Below are positions 17,455 through 25,850 of a DNA stretch of 64,000 nucleotides, piece by piece. Position 1 is the stretch's first letter. The number at the start of each line of letters is the position of its first letter. This DNA is from Streptomyces sp. NBC_01283. GTDB taxonomy: Bacteria; Actinomycetota; Actinomycetes; Streptomycetales; Streptomycetaceae. The stretch covers positions 8,528,001 to 8,592,000 of the forward strand of contig NZ_CP108430.1 of the NCBI RefSeq assembly GCF_041435335.1, in the 5' to 3' direction. The notes beneath the pieces are model-generated. The model had not been told where the DNA came from and did not search any database. It was given only the letters and a program-made list of their open reading frames with translations. The position numbers were made by a program, and so were the translations under genes.

Positions 17455-17672
17455 CCGTTGGGCCGCCGAGGCCCGAGGCCCGAGACCTGAGGTCCGTGTT
17501 TCGCAACGTATGTCACTGGTGTGTCACGCCCACGGCGAGCACCACAACTCCCTTACGGCTTCCGAGGTCGAACTGGGCGTCAGTGAGGAACGGGCACTTA
17601 CCGAGTGATAGCGCCACATGCCCGGATCTTTGCGCTCATGCATGCGTCATCAGACCTTCGGGGGAGCAGGCC

Positions 17673-19259
17673 ATGACCAGCACGTACATCGGCACCAGCA
17701 TCGAGACCGGCACCAGCATCGATGCCAGCACCGACACGAGCACCAGAACCGGCACCACCTTCCGATCCCGCCGCACCAAGACGTCCGCGGCCGTCGCGGC
17801 CGCGTCCTTCCTGCTCCTGACGGGGGTCAGCATCGCCGCGGCCCCCTCGGCCCTGGCAGGCGTGCCGGGCGGCACGAGCGCCGCCGACCGCAACTCCGAC
17901 TTCGACGGCGACGGTTACGACGACGTCCTGATCGGCGCGCCCGACGGCACCGTCAGCGGCAAGGAGGGCGCGGGGTACGTCACGGTCCAGTACGGCGCGG
18001 CCAACGGCATCGGCGTCAACAACAGCGTCCCCAAGGCCCGTACGGCCGTGTTCAGCCAGTCCACCGCCGGTGTGCCCGGCAGCTCGGAGACGTACGACTC
18101 CTTCGGTTCGGCCGTCGCCACGGGTGACCTCGACGGCGACGGATATGACGACGCGCTCATCGGCGCTCCCGGCGAGGACGTGGGAGAGACGGAGAACGCA
18201 GGCCGTGTGACGGTCCTGTTCGGTTCGAAGACCGGACTGCGTACCGACCGTGTGCTGAACCTCGCCGCAGCATCCCCCGAGGAGGGCGCCCGCTTCGGGA
18301 TGTCCGTCACCGCGGCCCGCTTCACCGGAACCACTCCCAACGACATGGTCGCCGTGCTCGACCGGCGCGGCGCCCAGCTCTTCACCTACGAGGGGGGCAC
18401 GCTGCACCACACCGACTCGGTCGACACCACGGAGCACCCCGCGGGAACCGCCATCCAGCCCGGCTATCTGACCACCGGCGACTACGACAGCGACGGCTAC
18501 GCCGAGCTGGTCATCTCCGGCTACAGCCCGGACGACGGCTACAAGCAGGGCTGGTCGTCCGTCTTCGCGGGCGGCGAGAGCGCTGTCACCCACCAGCGCG
18601 ACCTGAACGGCGGCCTGGGCACTGCGTCGGGCGACGTCAACAACGACGGGTACGACGACCTGGTCGTCGGTCAGTCGAAGACCTCCGCCGACCAGCCGCA
18701 GGGCGCGAACGGAGGTCTGGTGGGCGTCTATTACGGCGGCGAGGAAGGCCCCGTCGGTCAGGAGCCGGACAACGCGCCCCAGTGGTGGACGCAGGACTCC
18801 CCGGGTGTTCCGGGCACGGCCGAGGAGGGCGACGACTGGGGCGGCGAGCTGTCCGTGGACGACGTCGACGGCGACGGTTACGCGGACGTGGCCGTCGGCG
18901 CCTCCGGCGAGGACGTGGGGACGGTACGGGACGCGGGCGCCGTCTGGCTGCTGCGGGGCTCGGCCGAGGGCCTGACCGGCACAGGTGCGCAGTCCTTCGA
19001 CCAGAACACCGCGTACGTTCCCGGCGTGGTGGAGGAGAGCGACGGGTGGGGCGGGCAGATCCGCCTCGCCGACACCGACCGCGACGGCCGCTCCGAGCTG
19101 ATCGCTGCGGCTCCCGGCGAGAACACGCGTGACGGAGCGGTCTGGGTGCTGCCCGCGAGCACGAAGGGCCTGGTGGCGGACGGCTCCTGGTCCTATGGCG
19201 GTGCCGCCCTCGGCGCCCCGGCGACCCGCGCGGCGTTCGGCTCGGCCGTCGACGAGTGA
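17673..19259 (+). CDS. Secreted FG-GAP / integrin-alpha-like repeat protein
   Basis: A 528-residue exported beta-propeller protein. At least six calcium-binding D-x-D-x-D-G sites are visible (DFDGDGYDD, DLDGDGYDD, DYDSDGYAE, DVNNDGYDD, DVDGDGYAD, DTDRDGRSE), spaced as in seven-bladed FG-GAP propellers, with repeated IGAPGED-type blade motifs. The first 30 residues are an unusual Thr/Ser/Gly-rich run with echoing GTSI and TST units before the basic RSRRTKTS and a hydrophobic signal ending near ALAG. Such proteins bind ligands or surfaces outside the cell; the partner is unknown. GGGGGAGCAGG precedes the ATG. A strong hairpin follows. Confidence 0.85.
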   Translation: MTSTYIGTSIETGTSIDASTDTSTRTGTTFRSRRTKTSAAVAAASFLLLTGVSIAAAPSALAGVPGGTSAADRNSDFDGDGYDDVLIGAPDGTVSGKEGAGYVTVQYGAANGIGVNNSVPKARTAVFSQSTAGVPGSSETYDSFGSAVATGDLDGDGYDDALIGAPGEDVGETENAGRVTVLFGSKTGLRTDRVLNLAAASPEEGARFGMSVTAARFTGTTPNDMVAVLDRRGAQLFTYEGGTLHHTDSVDTTEHPAGTAIQPGYLTTGDYDSDGYAELVISGYSPDDGYKQGWSSVFAGGESAVTHQRDLNGGLGTASGDVNNDGYDDLVVGQSKTSADQPQGANGGLVGVYYGGEEGPVGQEPDNAPQWWTQDSPGVPGTAEEGDDWGGELSVDDVDGDGYADVAVGASGEDVGTVRDAGAVWLLRGSAEGLTGTGAQSFDQNTAYVPGVVEESDGWGGQIRLADTDRDGRSELIAAAPGENTRDGAVWVLPASTKGLVADGSWSYGGAALGAPATRAAFGSAVDE

Positions 19260-19266
19260 GCGGCAA

Positions 19267-19301
19267 GGGCGGGGCGGCGACGAACGGTCGCCGCCCCGCC
19301 C
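19267..19301. terminator. Bidirectional hairpin terminator
   Basis: A perfect 15-bp inverted repeat (arm GGGCGGGGCGGCGAC) around a 5-nt loop, placed between the convergent FG-GAP gene (stop at 19259) and carboxylesterase gene (stop at 19310), so it can serve both. Confidence 0.8.
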
Positions 19302-19309
19302 CAGAGGCT

Positions 19310-20869
19310 TCAGAGGAGGCGCAGAACCGGAAACGTGTGGTCCTGCCAGATCCGGCGCGAGGCCTCTTCCGGGTACGTGGTGACACTCGGCCGGGTGTCG
19401 AAGAGCCGCACGAGACGCCGCTCGGCTTCGTAGGCGGGCCAGCCGGGGTCGCCGTTCGTGGCGAAGCCCGTCCACGCGGCACGCATACGAGCGGACAGCT
19501 CGGCCGCCTCCGGGGGCGGACCCTCGCCGATGAGCGCGGCGGGCTGGCCGCGGTCCAGGTTGCCGAAGACGAGCGGCACGTCGAGCCCGTGACAGGCGCC
19601 GAGCACACCGCCCATACCCGGGGCGGACCACGTCAGTTCGTAGACGTGGGCGCGGCCACCGGCTTCGCTCTGGGCCTGGGCCAGGTGGAGGCTCGGCATG
19701 CGGAACACCCAGTCGGACTGGACCAGTTCGTGCAGCTCGTCCGGGCCCGCGGCCGGGAAGGCGTCGCGGTAGCGACGTGCGCCGTCACCGCCGTCATCGC
19801 CGTCAAGGGCGGAGCCGCCGGGGCCGAAGACACGCAGAGCGGTCTCCGCCTGTTCCGGTGTCACCTGACCGAGCAGCCCGTCGAGTGCGGTGAGCAGCCG
19901 CTGCTCGTCGCGGGTGTGACCGACGAGGAGTTCGATGCCACGTCCCGCGCCGTCGGCCAGTGCCTGCCACGGCGTCACCGGCAGCACATCCCCCTCCACG
20001 ACCGGAGAGAAGGTGATCGACCGGTGCGCCACCGGACCCCAGCGATCAGCCCACTGCTCCATCTTGGCGCCGACCGCGTCACCCGCGGCCGACAACCGGG
20101 CCGGATCCACCGTGGACATCTCCTCCACCGTGGGCCGCAGCCCCAGTTCGGCGGCGCAGGCCGTGGTGATGTCGGCGGCGAGCTCCGGCGAGAAGAACGT
20201 GCCCTGCACGCTCTGCGCCACGGCCCGGCAGAAGAGCCCGGTCGCGCGCGGCATCGCCAGGAGCGCGGCCACCGACCCGCCGCCCGCGGACTGACCGAAG
20301 ACCGTGACGCGGTCCGGATCGCCGCCGAAGGCCCGGATGTTGTCACGCACCCACTCCAGGGCGGCGACCTGGTCGAGGAGTCCCCGATTGGCGGGCGCCC
20401 CCTCGATCTGCCCGAAACCCTCAAGGCCCACCCGGTAGTTGAACGTCACCACGACGACGCCGCCCTCCCGGGCGAGGCGGCCGCCGTCGTACTCGGGAAG
20501 GCCGGACATGCCGATCGTGTAGGCGCCGCCCTGGATCCACACCATCACCGGGAGCCCCGCGCCCGGACCCGGCTCCGGCGACCAGACGTTGACCGTCAGC
20601 CAGTCGTCGCCCACCACCTCCCGGGCCAGCACGTCCATGCCGAAGTGGCCGCCCTGCGGGGGCGGCGGTCCGAACGACGCCGCCGTCCGCACTCCGTCCC
20701 AGCCGCGTACGGGCCGTGGCGCGGCGAAACGCAGCCCGCCGACCGGCGGCTCGGCGAACGGGATGCCGCGGAAGACTGACACCCCCGCCTCCCGCAGTCC
20801 GCGCACCGCTCCGCCCGCCACACGGACTTCGGGCCGCGACCCGGACGGCTCCGACATGCCAGCGGTCAT
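19310..20869 (-). CDS. Type-B carboxylesterase
   Basis: A 519-residue alpha/beta hydrolase of the carboxylesterase/lipase type-B family. Landmarks run in order: the start block VSVFRGIPFAEPPVGGLRF, the oxyanion loop WIQGGAYTIG, the nucleophile elbow FGQSAGGGS (about residue 185), an acid candidate near 310 and the His in GACHGLDVPLVFGN (about 410). There is no signal peptide, so it is probably cytoplasmic. It hydrolyses carboxylic esters; natural substrates are unknown. ATG 20869 has GAGGGAG upstream and is preferred to earlier in-frame starts. It is divergent from the isochorismatase/UDG operon with a 176-bp gap. Confidence 0.85.
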   Translation of the reverse strand: MTAGMSEPSGSRPEVRVAGGAVRGLREAGVSVFRGIPFAEPPVGGLRFAAPRPVRGWDGVRTAASFGPPPPQGGHFGMDVLAREVVGDDWLTVNVWSPEPGPGAGLPVMVWIQGGAYTIGMSGLPEYDGGRLAREGGVVVVTFNYRVGLEGFGQIEGAPANRGLLDQVAALEWVRDNIRAFGGDPDRVTVFGQSAGGGSVAALLAMPRATGLFCRAVAQSVQGTFFSPELAADITTACAAELGLRPTVEEMSTVDPARLSAAGDAVGAKMEQWADRWGPVAHRSITFSPVVEGDVLPVTPWQALADGAGRGIELLVGHTRDEQRLLTALDGLLGQVTPEQAETALRVFGPGGSALDGDDGGDGARRYRDAFPAAGPDELHELVQSDWVFRMPSLHLAQAQSEAGGRAHVYELTWSAPGMGGVLGACHGLDVPLVFGNLDRGQPAALIGEGPPPEAAELSARMRAAWTGFATNGDPGWPAYEAERRLVRLFDTRPSVTTYPEEASRRIWQDHTFPVLRLL

Positions 20870-21045
20870 CACAACTCCCTCTCCCGACAGGATCCGGACA
20901 CTTGGGAGCATCCCGCCGAATCCGGATGCCGCGCCAACCATTTACGTACGCCCACCGTCTACGGGTGAAGCCGTGAGGCAGACGCCACCGCGCCCTCAGG
21001 CGGGGCAAACGCGGATACGGGTGTGGCGCGTGATGGACTCGGGGC

Positions 21046-21594
21046 ATGGTTGTGAAGGCTCTCATCGTCGTCGACATGATCAACATGTACGACCACCCCG
21101 ACGCGGAAACCCTCCGCAGGTCGGTCAAGGAAGTGCTGCCGAACGTCCGCAGGCTGATCGAGCGGGCGCGGGCCGAGGACATCACGGTGATCTACGCCAA
21201 TGACAATTTCGGTCTATGGCGCTCGCACCACGACGAGCTCCTCGACATGGTCCTGAGCGGCCCGCACGCCGAGCTGGTCGCTCCGATCCGCCCCGACGGC
21301 GACACGCTCTTCGTGGTGAAGGCCCGGCACTCGATCTTCTACGAGACCCCGCTGGAGTACCTGCTCCGCCAGCGCGGCATCGATTCCGTGCTCCTCTGCG
21401 GTCAGGTGACCGAGCAGTGCATCCTCTACTCGGCACTCGACGCCCACATCAGGCACCTGGATCTGGTCGTGGCCGAGGATGCCTGCGCGAGCATCCACAG
21501 CGATCTCGCCGCCGCCGCGCTGCAGATGATGGAACGGAACATGCAGGCGCGCATCGTCCGTTCCACCGACGATGCGCTGTTCGGGTCCGCGTGA
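21046..21594 (+). CDS. Isochorismatase-family cysteine hydrolase
   Basis: A 182-residue hydrolase. The catalytic triad is clear: Asp in VVDMINMY (about residue 10), Lys in VVKARHSIF (about 92) and Cys in VTEQCILYS (about 125). The cis-peptide region before the Cys (GQVTEQ) is typical. Members include nicotinamidases, isochorismatases and ureidocarbamate hydrolases; this one cannot be assigned a substrate. The stop codon overlaps the GTG start of the downstream uracil-DNA glycosylase (GTGA), so the two are translationally coupled, an unusual partnership. Confidence 0.82.
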   Translation: MVVKALIVVDMINMYDHPDAETLRRSVKEVLPNVRRLIERARAEDITVIYANDNFGLWRSHHDELLDMVLSGPHAELVAPIRPDGDTLFVVKARHSIFYETPLEYLLRQRGIDSVLLCGQVTEQCILYSALDAHIRHLDLVVAEDACASIHSDLAAAALQMMERNMQARIVRSTDDALFGSA

Positions 21595-22373
21595 ACGCGC
21601 TGGACGAGCTGGACGCCCGGATCGCGGGGTGCGCCGCGTGCCCCCGCCTCGTCGCGTGGCGGGAGGAGGTGGGACGGGTCAAGCGGGCCGCCTTCATGGA
21701 CTGGACGTACTGGGCCCGGCCCGTGCCAGGGTTCGGGCCGCCGGACGCCTCCCTGCTCGTCATCGGGCTCGCACCCGCGGCGCACGGCGGGAACAGGACG
21801 GGCCGGATGTTCACGGGTGACCGTTCCGGAGACGTCCTGTACAAGGCGATGTACGAGCTGGGCCTCGCTTCGAGCCCGCTGGCTGTCTCCATCGACGACG
21901 GCCTGACGCTGCGTGGGGTGCGGGTGACCTCGCCGGTGCACTGCGCACCGCCCGAGAACAAGCCGACCCCCGGTGAGCGGGACATGTGCAGGCCGTGGCT
22001 CGTGCGGGAGCTGGAGCTGCTGGGGCCGCGGCTGCGGTCGGCGGTGATTCTGGGAGCGTTCGGCTGGCAGGCCGCCCTGCCGGCGTTCGCCGCGGCGGGG
22101 TGGCGCGTGCCGAAGCCGCGGCCGCGGTTCGCGCACGGCACGCGGGTGACCCTGGAGCGTGCGGACGCGCAGGCAACCGGAGGACACTCCGAGGCGGCCG
22201 GCACACCCGGGGAATCCGGCCAGGGCCCGGTCACCCTGTACGGCTGCTTCCACGTCAGCCAACGGAACACGTTCACGGGCCGGCTGACCCCGGACATGCT
22301 CAAGGACGTCCTGCGCGCGGCAGCGGGCGAGGCGGCGATCCCGCCCTACGCACCGGCGGACGGCCGGCACTGA
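21591..22373 (+). CDS. Family 5 uracil-DNA glycosylase (UdgB-type)
   Basis: A 260-residue DNA-repair enzyme starting GTG, overlapping the previous stop by four bases. The iron-sulfur cysteines C-x2-C occur in GCAACPRL at residues 14-17 and later ones in VHCAPPENKP and RDMCRPW. Motif A is IGLAPAAHGGNRTGRMFTGD and the later His motif is GCFHVSQRNTFTG, where the H-x-S-x-x-N block contacts DNA. Family 5 enzymes remove uracil, hypoxanthine and related bases and lack the motif A polar residue of family 4. It carries an insert of about 25 Gly/Ala-rich residues before the last motif. Confidence in the family is high. Confidence 0.85.
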   Translation: MNALDELDARIAGCAACPRLVAWREEVGRVKRAAFMDWTYWARPVPGFGPPDASLLVIGLAPAAHGGNRTGRMFTGDRSGDVLYKAMYELGLASSPLAVSIDDGLTLRGVRVTSPVHCAPPENKPTPGERDMCRPWLVRELELLGPRLRSAVILGAFGWQAALPAFAAAGWRVPKPRPRFAHGTRVTLERADAQATGGHSEAAGTPGESGQGPVTLYGCFHVSQRNTFTGRLTPDMLKDVLRAAAGEAAIPPYAPADGRH

Positions 22374-22398
22374 TCGACGGGGCTCGCCACCGGCGGCC

Positions 22399-23085
22399 TC
22401 AGCCGCCTTCGACCCCGGTCGAGTCATGGGCGGAGCCGACCGGCTTCGACTCCGGTGAGCCGCGTTGGCGCAGATAGACGGAGAAGATGGCCATCGACCC
22501 GACGGCGAGGAGCTCGGACTGCCAGTTCTGCAGAGTGCGGTTCCAGAAGTCCGCGGCGCCCAGGTACTGGAACCAGCTGACCGGTGCCTGGAGTTCCCGC
22601 AGGTGTTCCTCGTTGTACGCGGCCACGCCGGTGACGGACTGTGCCAGCCAGGAGAACAGGAAGAACGTGCACATGAGTGTGCCGAGTGACCGGGAGTACC
22701 AGGCCTGCCGTGCGCCGCCCGCGGCTGCCCAGCGGGGGGAGTCGCGCTTCGCGTACCGGCCCACCTTCTGGTCCTCGTCCGCCTCAAGTCCCGCCTTGTC
22801 GAGCTTCTTGGACTCGGGCGACCCTCGCTGGAGCAGCCAGACCGTGCCGAAGATGTAGAGGAAGAACTGCAGGTACTCGGACTGCCAGTTCTCCGTCACG
22901 TCCACGGCGAAGTCGGAGGTGAGGAGATAGCCGCCGAAGCTCACCGGCTGTAGTTGCTCGTCGACGAGATGGTTGTTGAAGTCGGCGTGCCCGGCGATGG
23001 CCTGGCCGGCCAGGGTGAGCACGAATCCCGCGCCGAACACCAAGGTCAGCCCGTTGTCCCGCAGGAACCGCCCGAACCGTCTCAT
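22399..23085 (-). CDS. DUF6766-like membrane protein
   Basis: A 228-residue integral membrane protein. Four membrane segments are seen: NGLTLVFGAGFVLTLAG, a pair around YLQFFLYIFGTVWLLQ, LMCTFFLFSWLAQSVTG and LLAVGSMAIFSVYL. It is an internal duplication: the block ENWQSEYLQFF...LLQRGSPESK near residue 65 recurs as QNWQSELLAVG...LRQRGSPESK near 190. The tail is acidic. I recognise the family as a Streptomyces/actinobacterial uncharacterised domain, with no known function. Its ATG overlaps the stop of the 27-codon gene upstream (ATGA), so expression is coupled to it. Confidence 0.75.
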   Translation of the reverse strand: MRRFGRFLRDNGLTLVFGAGFVLTLAGQAIAGHADFNNHLVDEQLQPVSFGGYLLTSDFAVDVTENWQSEYLQFFLYIFGTVWLLQRGSPESKKLDKAGLEADEDQKVGRYAKRDSPRWAAAGGARQAWYSRSLGTLMCTFFLFSWLAQSVTGVAAYNEEHLRELQAPVSWFQYLGAADFWNRTLQNWQSELLAVGSMAIFSVYLRQRGSPESKPVGSAHDSTGVEGG

Positions 23086-23165
23086 CGTTGCATCAGCCCC
23101 AGCGTGAGGCAGTAGGCGAGGCCTCCGGTCACCATCAGGACATACAGCGTGAACAATGCCCGCAC
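23082..23165 (-). CDS. 27-residue membrane micropeptide
   Basis: A small gene starting GTG at 23165 with AAGGGCGG seven bases upstream. It encodes 27 residues, about MRALFTLYVLMVTGGLAYCL plus TLGLMQR, almost entirely one transmembrane helix with a positive residue at each end. It starts three bases after the lipoprotein stop codon and its own stop overlaps the start of the DUF6766-like gene by four bases. Both junctions imply translational coupling, which is the main reason to believe it is real. It may be a small subunit of the membrane protein. Function unknown. Confidence 0.6.
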   Translation of the reverse strand: MRALFTLYVLMVTGGLAYCLTLGLMQR

Positions 23166-23168
23166 CCG

Positions 23169-23591
23169 TCAACCGCCCTTGATCAGACACCGGTACGGCA
23201 GTTCCCGGCGCACGGTGCACCCGGCTGCCGTGATCTTCCACCCGCCGGGGAAGGACGACAGGAAGAACGTGTCGCGGTTCGTCACGACCCGGGCCTGACG
23301 CCCGTACACGTCGACGACGCGCACCTCGTCCGCCGTGTCCGCCTCGGGCAGCTCCGCATCGGACAGCGCACGTGCGCACGGCAGTTCGGTGTTCTCCTCC
23401 AGCTCTTCGCGGGTCCCGGGGGCCAGCGCCGCGCAGCCCCGCGTGGTGTCCGGCGTACGCAGGTTCTCCTGGAAGCGGGCCACCGCCGCAGAGGCGGAGT
23501 CCGCGCGCTCCTGGACACTGCCGCAGCCGCCGAGGAGGGCGAGCAGCACCACCGCGAGCGCACTCGGTCCCGCTCCGCGCATACCGCGCAC
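23169..23591 (-). CDS. Putative lipoprotein
   Basis: A 140-residue exported protein starting GTG with AGGAG upstream. The signal peptide ends in a lipobox (LLGGCGS, Cys at about residue 23), so it is anchored to the outer face of the membrane. The mature domain (residues 30-140) has a fold suggestive of small NTF2-like or DUF-type lipoproteins, with four further Cys residues (GCAAL, PCARA, GCTVR, RCLIK) able to form disulfides. It is the first gene of the lipoprotein / micropeptide / DUF6766-like operon. No specific function recognised. Confidence 0.72.
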   Translation of the reverse strand: MRGMRGAGPSALAVVLLALLGGCGSVQERADSASAAVARFQENLRTPDTTRGCAALAPGTREELEENTELPCARALSDAELPEADTADEVRVVDVYGRQARVVTNRDTFFLSSFPGGWKITAAGCTVRRELPYRCLIKGG

Positions 23592-23810
23592 CAGATCTGC
23601 TCTCCTTCGCGGGCCGCCGGTCTTCTGGCCCGCACCTGGGCGGTGATCCGCCGCGGGTACGAGCGCTGCCGACGATGCCGCACGCCCATCCGGAGGGCGG
23701 TTCTGTCGCGTCCGACACGCTGTGCCGACCGGAGCGATTCATCGTGGCGGCCTAGAGCAGGCCCGGACCACCTGCCGGGAGAGCCGTGTGGTGGGAGCCG
23801 TCCGCAACGG

Positions 23811-23846
23811 CCGAAGCCCCCGCACGGGAGTGGGCGGGGGCTTCGG
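23811..23846 (-). terminator. Hairpin terminator after CsbD gene
   Basis: A perfect 13-bp inverted repeat (arm CCGAAGCCCCCGC) with a 10-nt loop, starting 10 bp past the CsbD stop codon on the minus strand. Confidence 0.75.
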
Positions 23847-23856
23847 TGAAGTCAGG

Positions 23857-24051
23857 TCAGGCGTCGTCGCGGCGCTTCATGGAGTCGCGCGCGTCCTCGG
23901 CCCGGTCGCGCACGTCGCCCATGGCCTTCTTGGCGTCGCCCTTCGCCTGGTCCATCTTGCCCTCGGCCTGCTTGCCGCGGTCGCCCGTGACCTTGCCGGT
24001 CATCTCCTTGGCCTTGCCCTTCATCTTGTCCATGCCGCCCTTGTCAGCCAT
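23857..24051 (-). CDS. CsbD-family stress protein
   Basis: A 64-residue, highly charged, Lys/Asp/Ala/Gly-rich protein with the CsbD pattern MDKMKGKAKEMTGKVTGD and QAEGKMDQAKGDAKKA. Such proteins are abundant under general stress (SigB-type regulons in Gram-positive bacteria) but have no known biochemical activity. AAAGGAG lies upstream of the ATG at 24051. I found no clear GGGTAC promoter before it. A strong hairpin follows. Confidence 0.88.
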   Translation of the reverse strand: MADKGGMDKMKGKAKEMTGKVTGDRGKQAEGKMDQAKGDAKKAMGDVRDRAEDARDSMKRRDDA

Positions 24052-24196
24052 GACCACTCCTTTGTCGGTGCAGCGCCCACCGGTGTCACAGACGGTGTGG
24101 GCCTCTGTGTTCAACGTAAGCGGGAGAAGGAGACCTCGCCCGTCCAGCCGTCACGCACCGTCACGACAGAGGGGAGGGCGGAGTGGGAGGGCGGAG

Positions 24197-24658
24197 TCAG
24201 TCCAGGCAGAACTCGTTGCCCTCGGGGTCGGTCATCACGATGTGACCGGCGCCCATCGGGGGAGCGGGCTCGTCACGGCGCACCCGCTTCGCCCCCAGTG
24301 CGACGAGGCGGTCGCACTCGGCCTCCAGTGCCGCCATGCGCTCCTCTCCCTGCAGTCCGGGAGCCGCACGGACGTCGAGGTGGACGCGGTTCTTCGCGAT
24401 CTTGTCCTCCGGGACCTGCTGGAAGAACACGCGGGGACCGTCCCCCGCCGGGTCCTCGATGGCCGACCTCGAATTGCGCTGGTCCTCCGGTACGCCGATC
24501 CGCGCGAGGAAGTCGCCCCACGCCGCGAGCGGGTCGGCGCCATCGGGAAGGTCGACGCCGGGCGGGCCGGGGTGGACGTAACCCAACGCGTCGCGCCAGA
24601 AGGACGACAGAGCCCGCGGGTCATGGGCGTCGAAGGTGATCTGGATGTGACGGCTCAT
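24197..24658 (-). CDS. VOC-family (glyoxalase-like) protein
   Basis: A 153-residue protein with the vicinal-oxygen-chelate fold: IQITFDAHDPRALSSFWRDA opens the first half, KNRVHLDVRA gives the central His, and MTDPEGNEFCLD closes the second with the acidic metal-ligand position. Members include glyoxalases, dioxygenases and drug-binding proteins; the substrate here is unknown. GGAGC lies before the ATG at 24658. It is divergent from the WYL regulator at 24857, the usual placement for a gene controlled by such a regulator. Confidence 0.85.
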   Translation of the reverse strand: MSRHIQITFDAHDPRALSSFWRDALGYVHPGPPGVDLPDGADPLAAWGDFLARIGVPEDQRNSRSAIEDPAGDGPRVFFQQVPEDKIAKNRVHLDVRAAPGLQGEERMAALEAECDRLVALGAKRVRRDEPAPPMGAGHIVMTDPEGNEFCLD

Positions 24659-24856
24659 CGGCTTGCTCCGATCGCGGCGGTATTCGTGTGCGGGCAGTTC
24701 AGGTGCGGCAGGCAGTTCAAATGGGCCGGACAACTCAAGCGGGCCTCACGCTGCTCGCGCGGTGTCCGGTTCCAGTTGAGTCCGTCTGCGTTGATGGAGC
24801 CACCGTGACACCCATGGCGGACAGCATCGGTCCGCCATCCCTGGCAGTCTGGGCGC

Positions 24857-25831
24857 ATGGACGGGGCACGCGACCACGAACTGGGCACCACGGAGCGGGT
24901 GCTCACGCTGCTCGGTCTGCTGCAGCAACGCCAGATGTGGACGGGCCCCGAGCTCGCCGCAAGGCTCGGGGTCACGGCGCGCACCGTACGGCGTGACGTC
25001 GACCGGCTGCGCACGCTCGGCTATCCGGTGCACGCGGGCCAGGGGGTGGGCGGCGGCTACCGGCTCGGCCCGGGGCGGGACCTGCCGCCGCTGCTCCTCG
25101 ACGACCAGGAGGCGATCGCCACCGCGGTCTCGCTGCTCGCCGGCGCGGGAGGCGCGGTCGCCGGTGCCGGAGACGCCGCACTCCAGGCGCTGACCAAGCT
25201 CGACCAGGTGCTGCCCGCACGGCTACGGCACGAGGTACGCGCGCTCTCCGAGTCGGTGGAGTTCTTCGGCGGAGGCCGCGCGCCCGTCGACCCGGAGGTG
25301 CTCATGATGCTGGCCAGGGCGTGCCGTGACGAGGTCGAGGCCGGATTCGACTACCCCTCCAAGGATGAGGTGGGAAGGCGGCGGGTCGAGCCCTACCGCC
25401 TGGTGGCCTCCGACCGGCGCTGGTATCTCCTCGCCTTCGACCTCGACCGGGACGACTGGCGCAGCTTCCGCGTCGACCGGATGACCGACGCCTCCGCACG
25501 GACCTTCCGTTTCCGCCCGCGCGAGGCACCCGACGCGGCGGCCTACGTACAGGAGGGGGTGGCCAGCCGGGTCTATCCGCATCAGGCGCGCTTCCTCGTG
25601 CACGCGCAGGCCGACACGGTGCGTGCGCAGATTCCGGCGTCGGCCGCGGTCGTACGACCACGGGGGAGCGGGTGCTGCGAGGTGCTGAGCGGTGGCGAGC
25701 GCCTCGACGCCGTGCTCATGCACGTGCTCCTGCTGGGGCACGACTTCGAGGTGCTGGACCCGCCGGAACTCGGCGAGCGCTGCCGCGTACTGGCGGAGAG
25801 ACTCCGGTCGGCCGGGTCGACGGCCCCGTAG
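24857..25831 (+). CDS. YafY-type HTH/WYL transcriptional regulator
   Basis: A 324-residue regulator. The N-terminal DeoR-like winged helix (LTLLGLLQQRQMWTGPELAA, GVTARTVRRDVDRLRTLGYP, residues 12-65) is followed by a linker and a WYL domain around RRRVEPYRLVASDRRWYLLA (about 175-200), then a C-terminal capping region. WYL domains bind nucleic-acid or small ligands. It is divergent from the VOC gene (198-bp gap), which is its likely target. No metal site is evident. Confidence 0.87.
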   Translation: MDGARDHELGTTERVLTLLGLLQQRQMWTGPELAARLGVTARTVRRDVDRLRTLGYPVHAGQGVGGGYRLGPGRDLPPLLLDDQEAIATAVSLLAGAGGAVAGAGDAALQALTKLDQVLPARLRHEVRALSESVEFFGGGRAPVDPEVLMMLARACRDEVEAGFDYPSKDEVGRRRVEPYRLVASDRRWYLLAFDLDRDDWRSFRVDRMTDASARTFRFRPREAPDAAAYVQEGVASRVYPHQARFLVHAQADTVRAQIPASAAVVRPRGSGCCEVLSGGERLDAVLMHVLLLGHDFEVLDPPELGERCRVLAERLRSAGSTAP

Positions 25832-25850
25832 CCTGCGGGCAGTCCGGGGG

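Noticed and set aside
17598..19631. A 677-codon minus-strand ORF opposite the FG-GAP gene
   Set aside because: It is the mirror of the Asp/Gly-rich repeats and crosses a strong terminator.
22392..22407. GGCGGC-CTCA-GCCGCC hairpin as a terminator
   Set aside because: It overlaps the stop codon of the DUF6766-like gene and has only 6-bp arms, so it is probably incidental.
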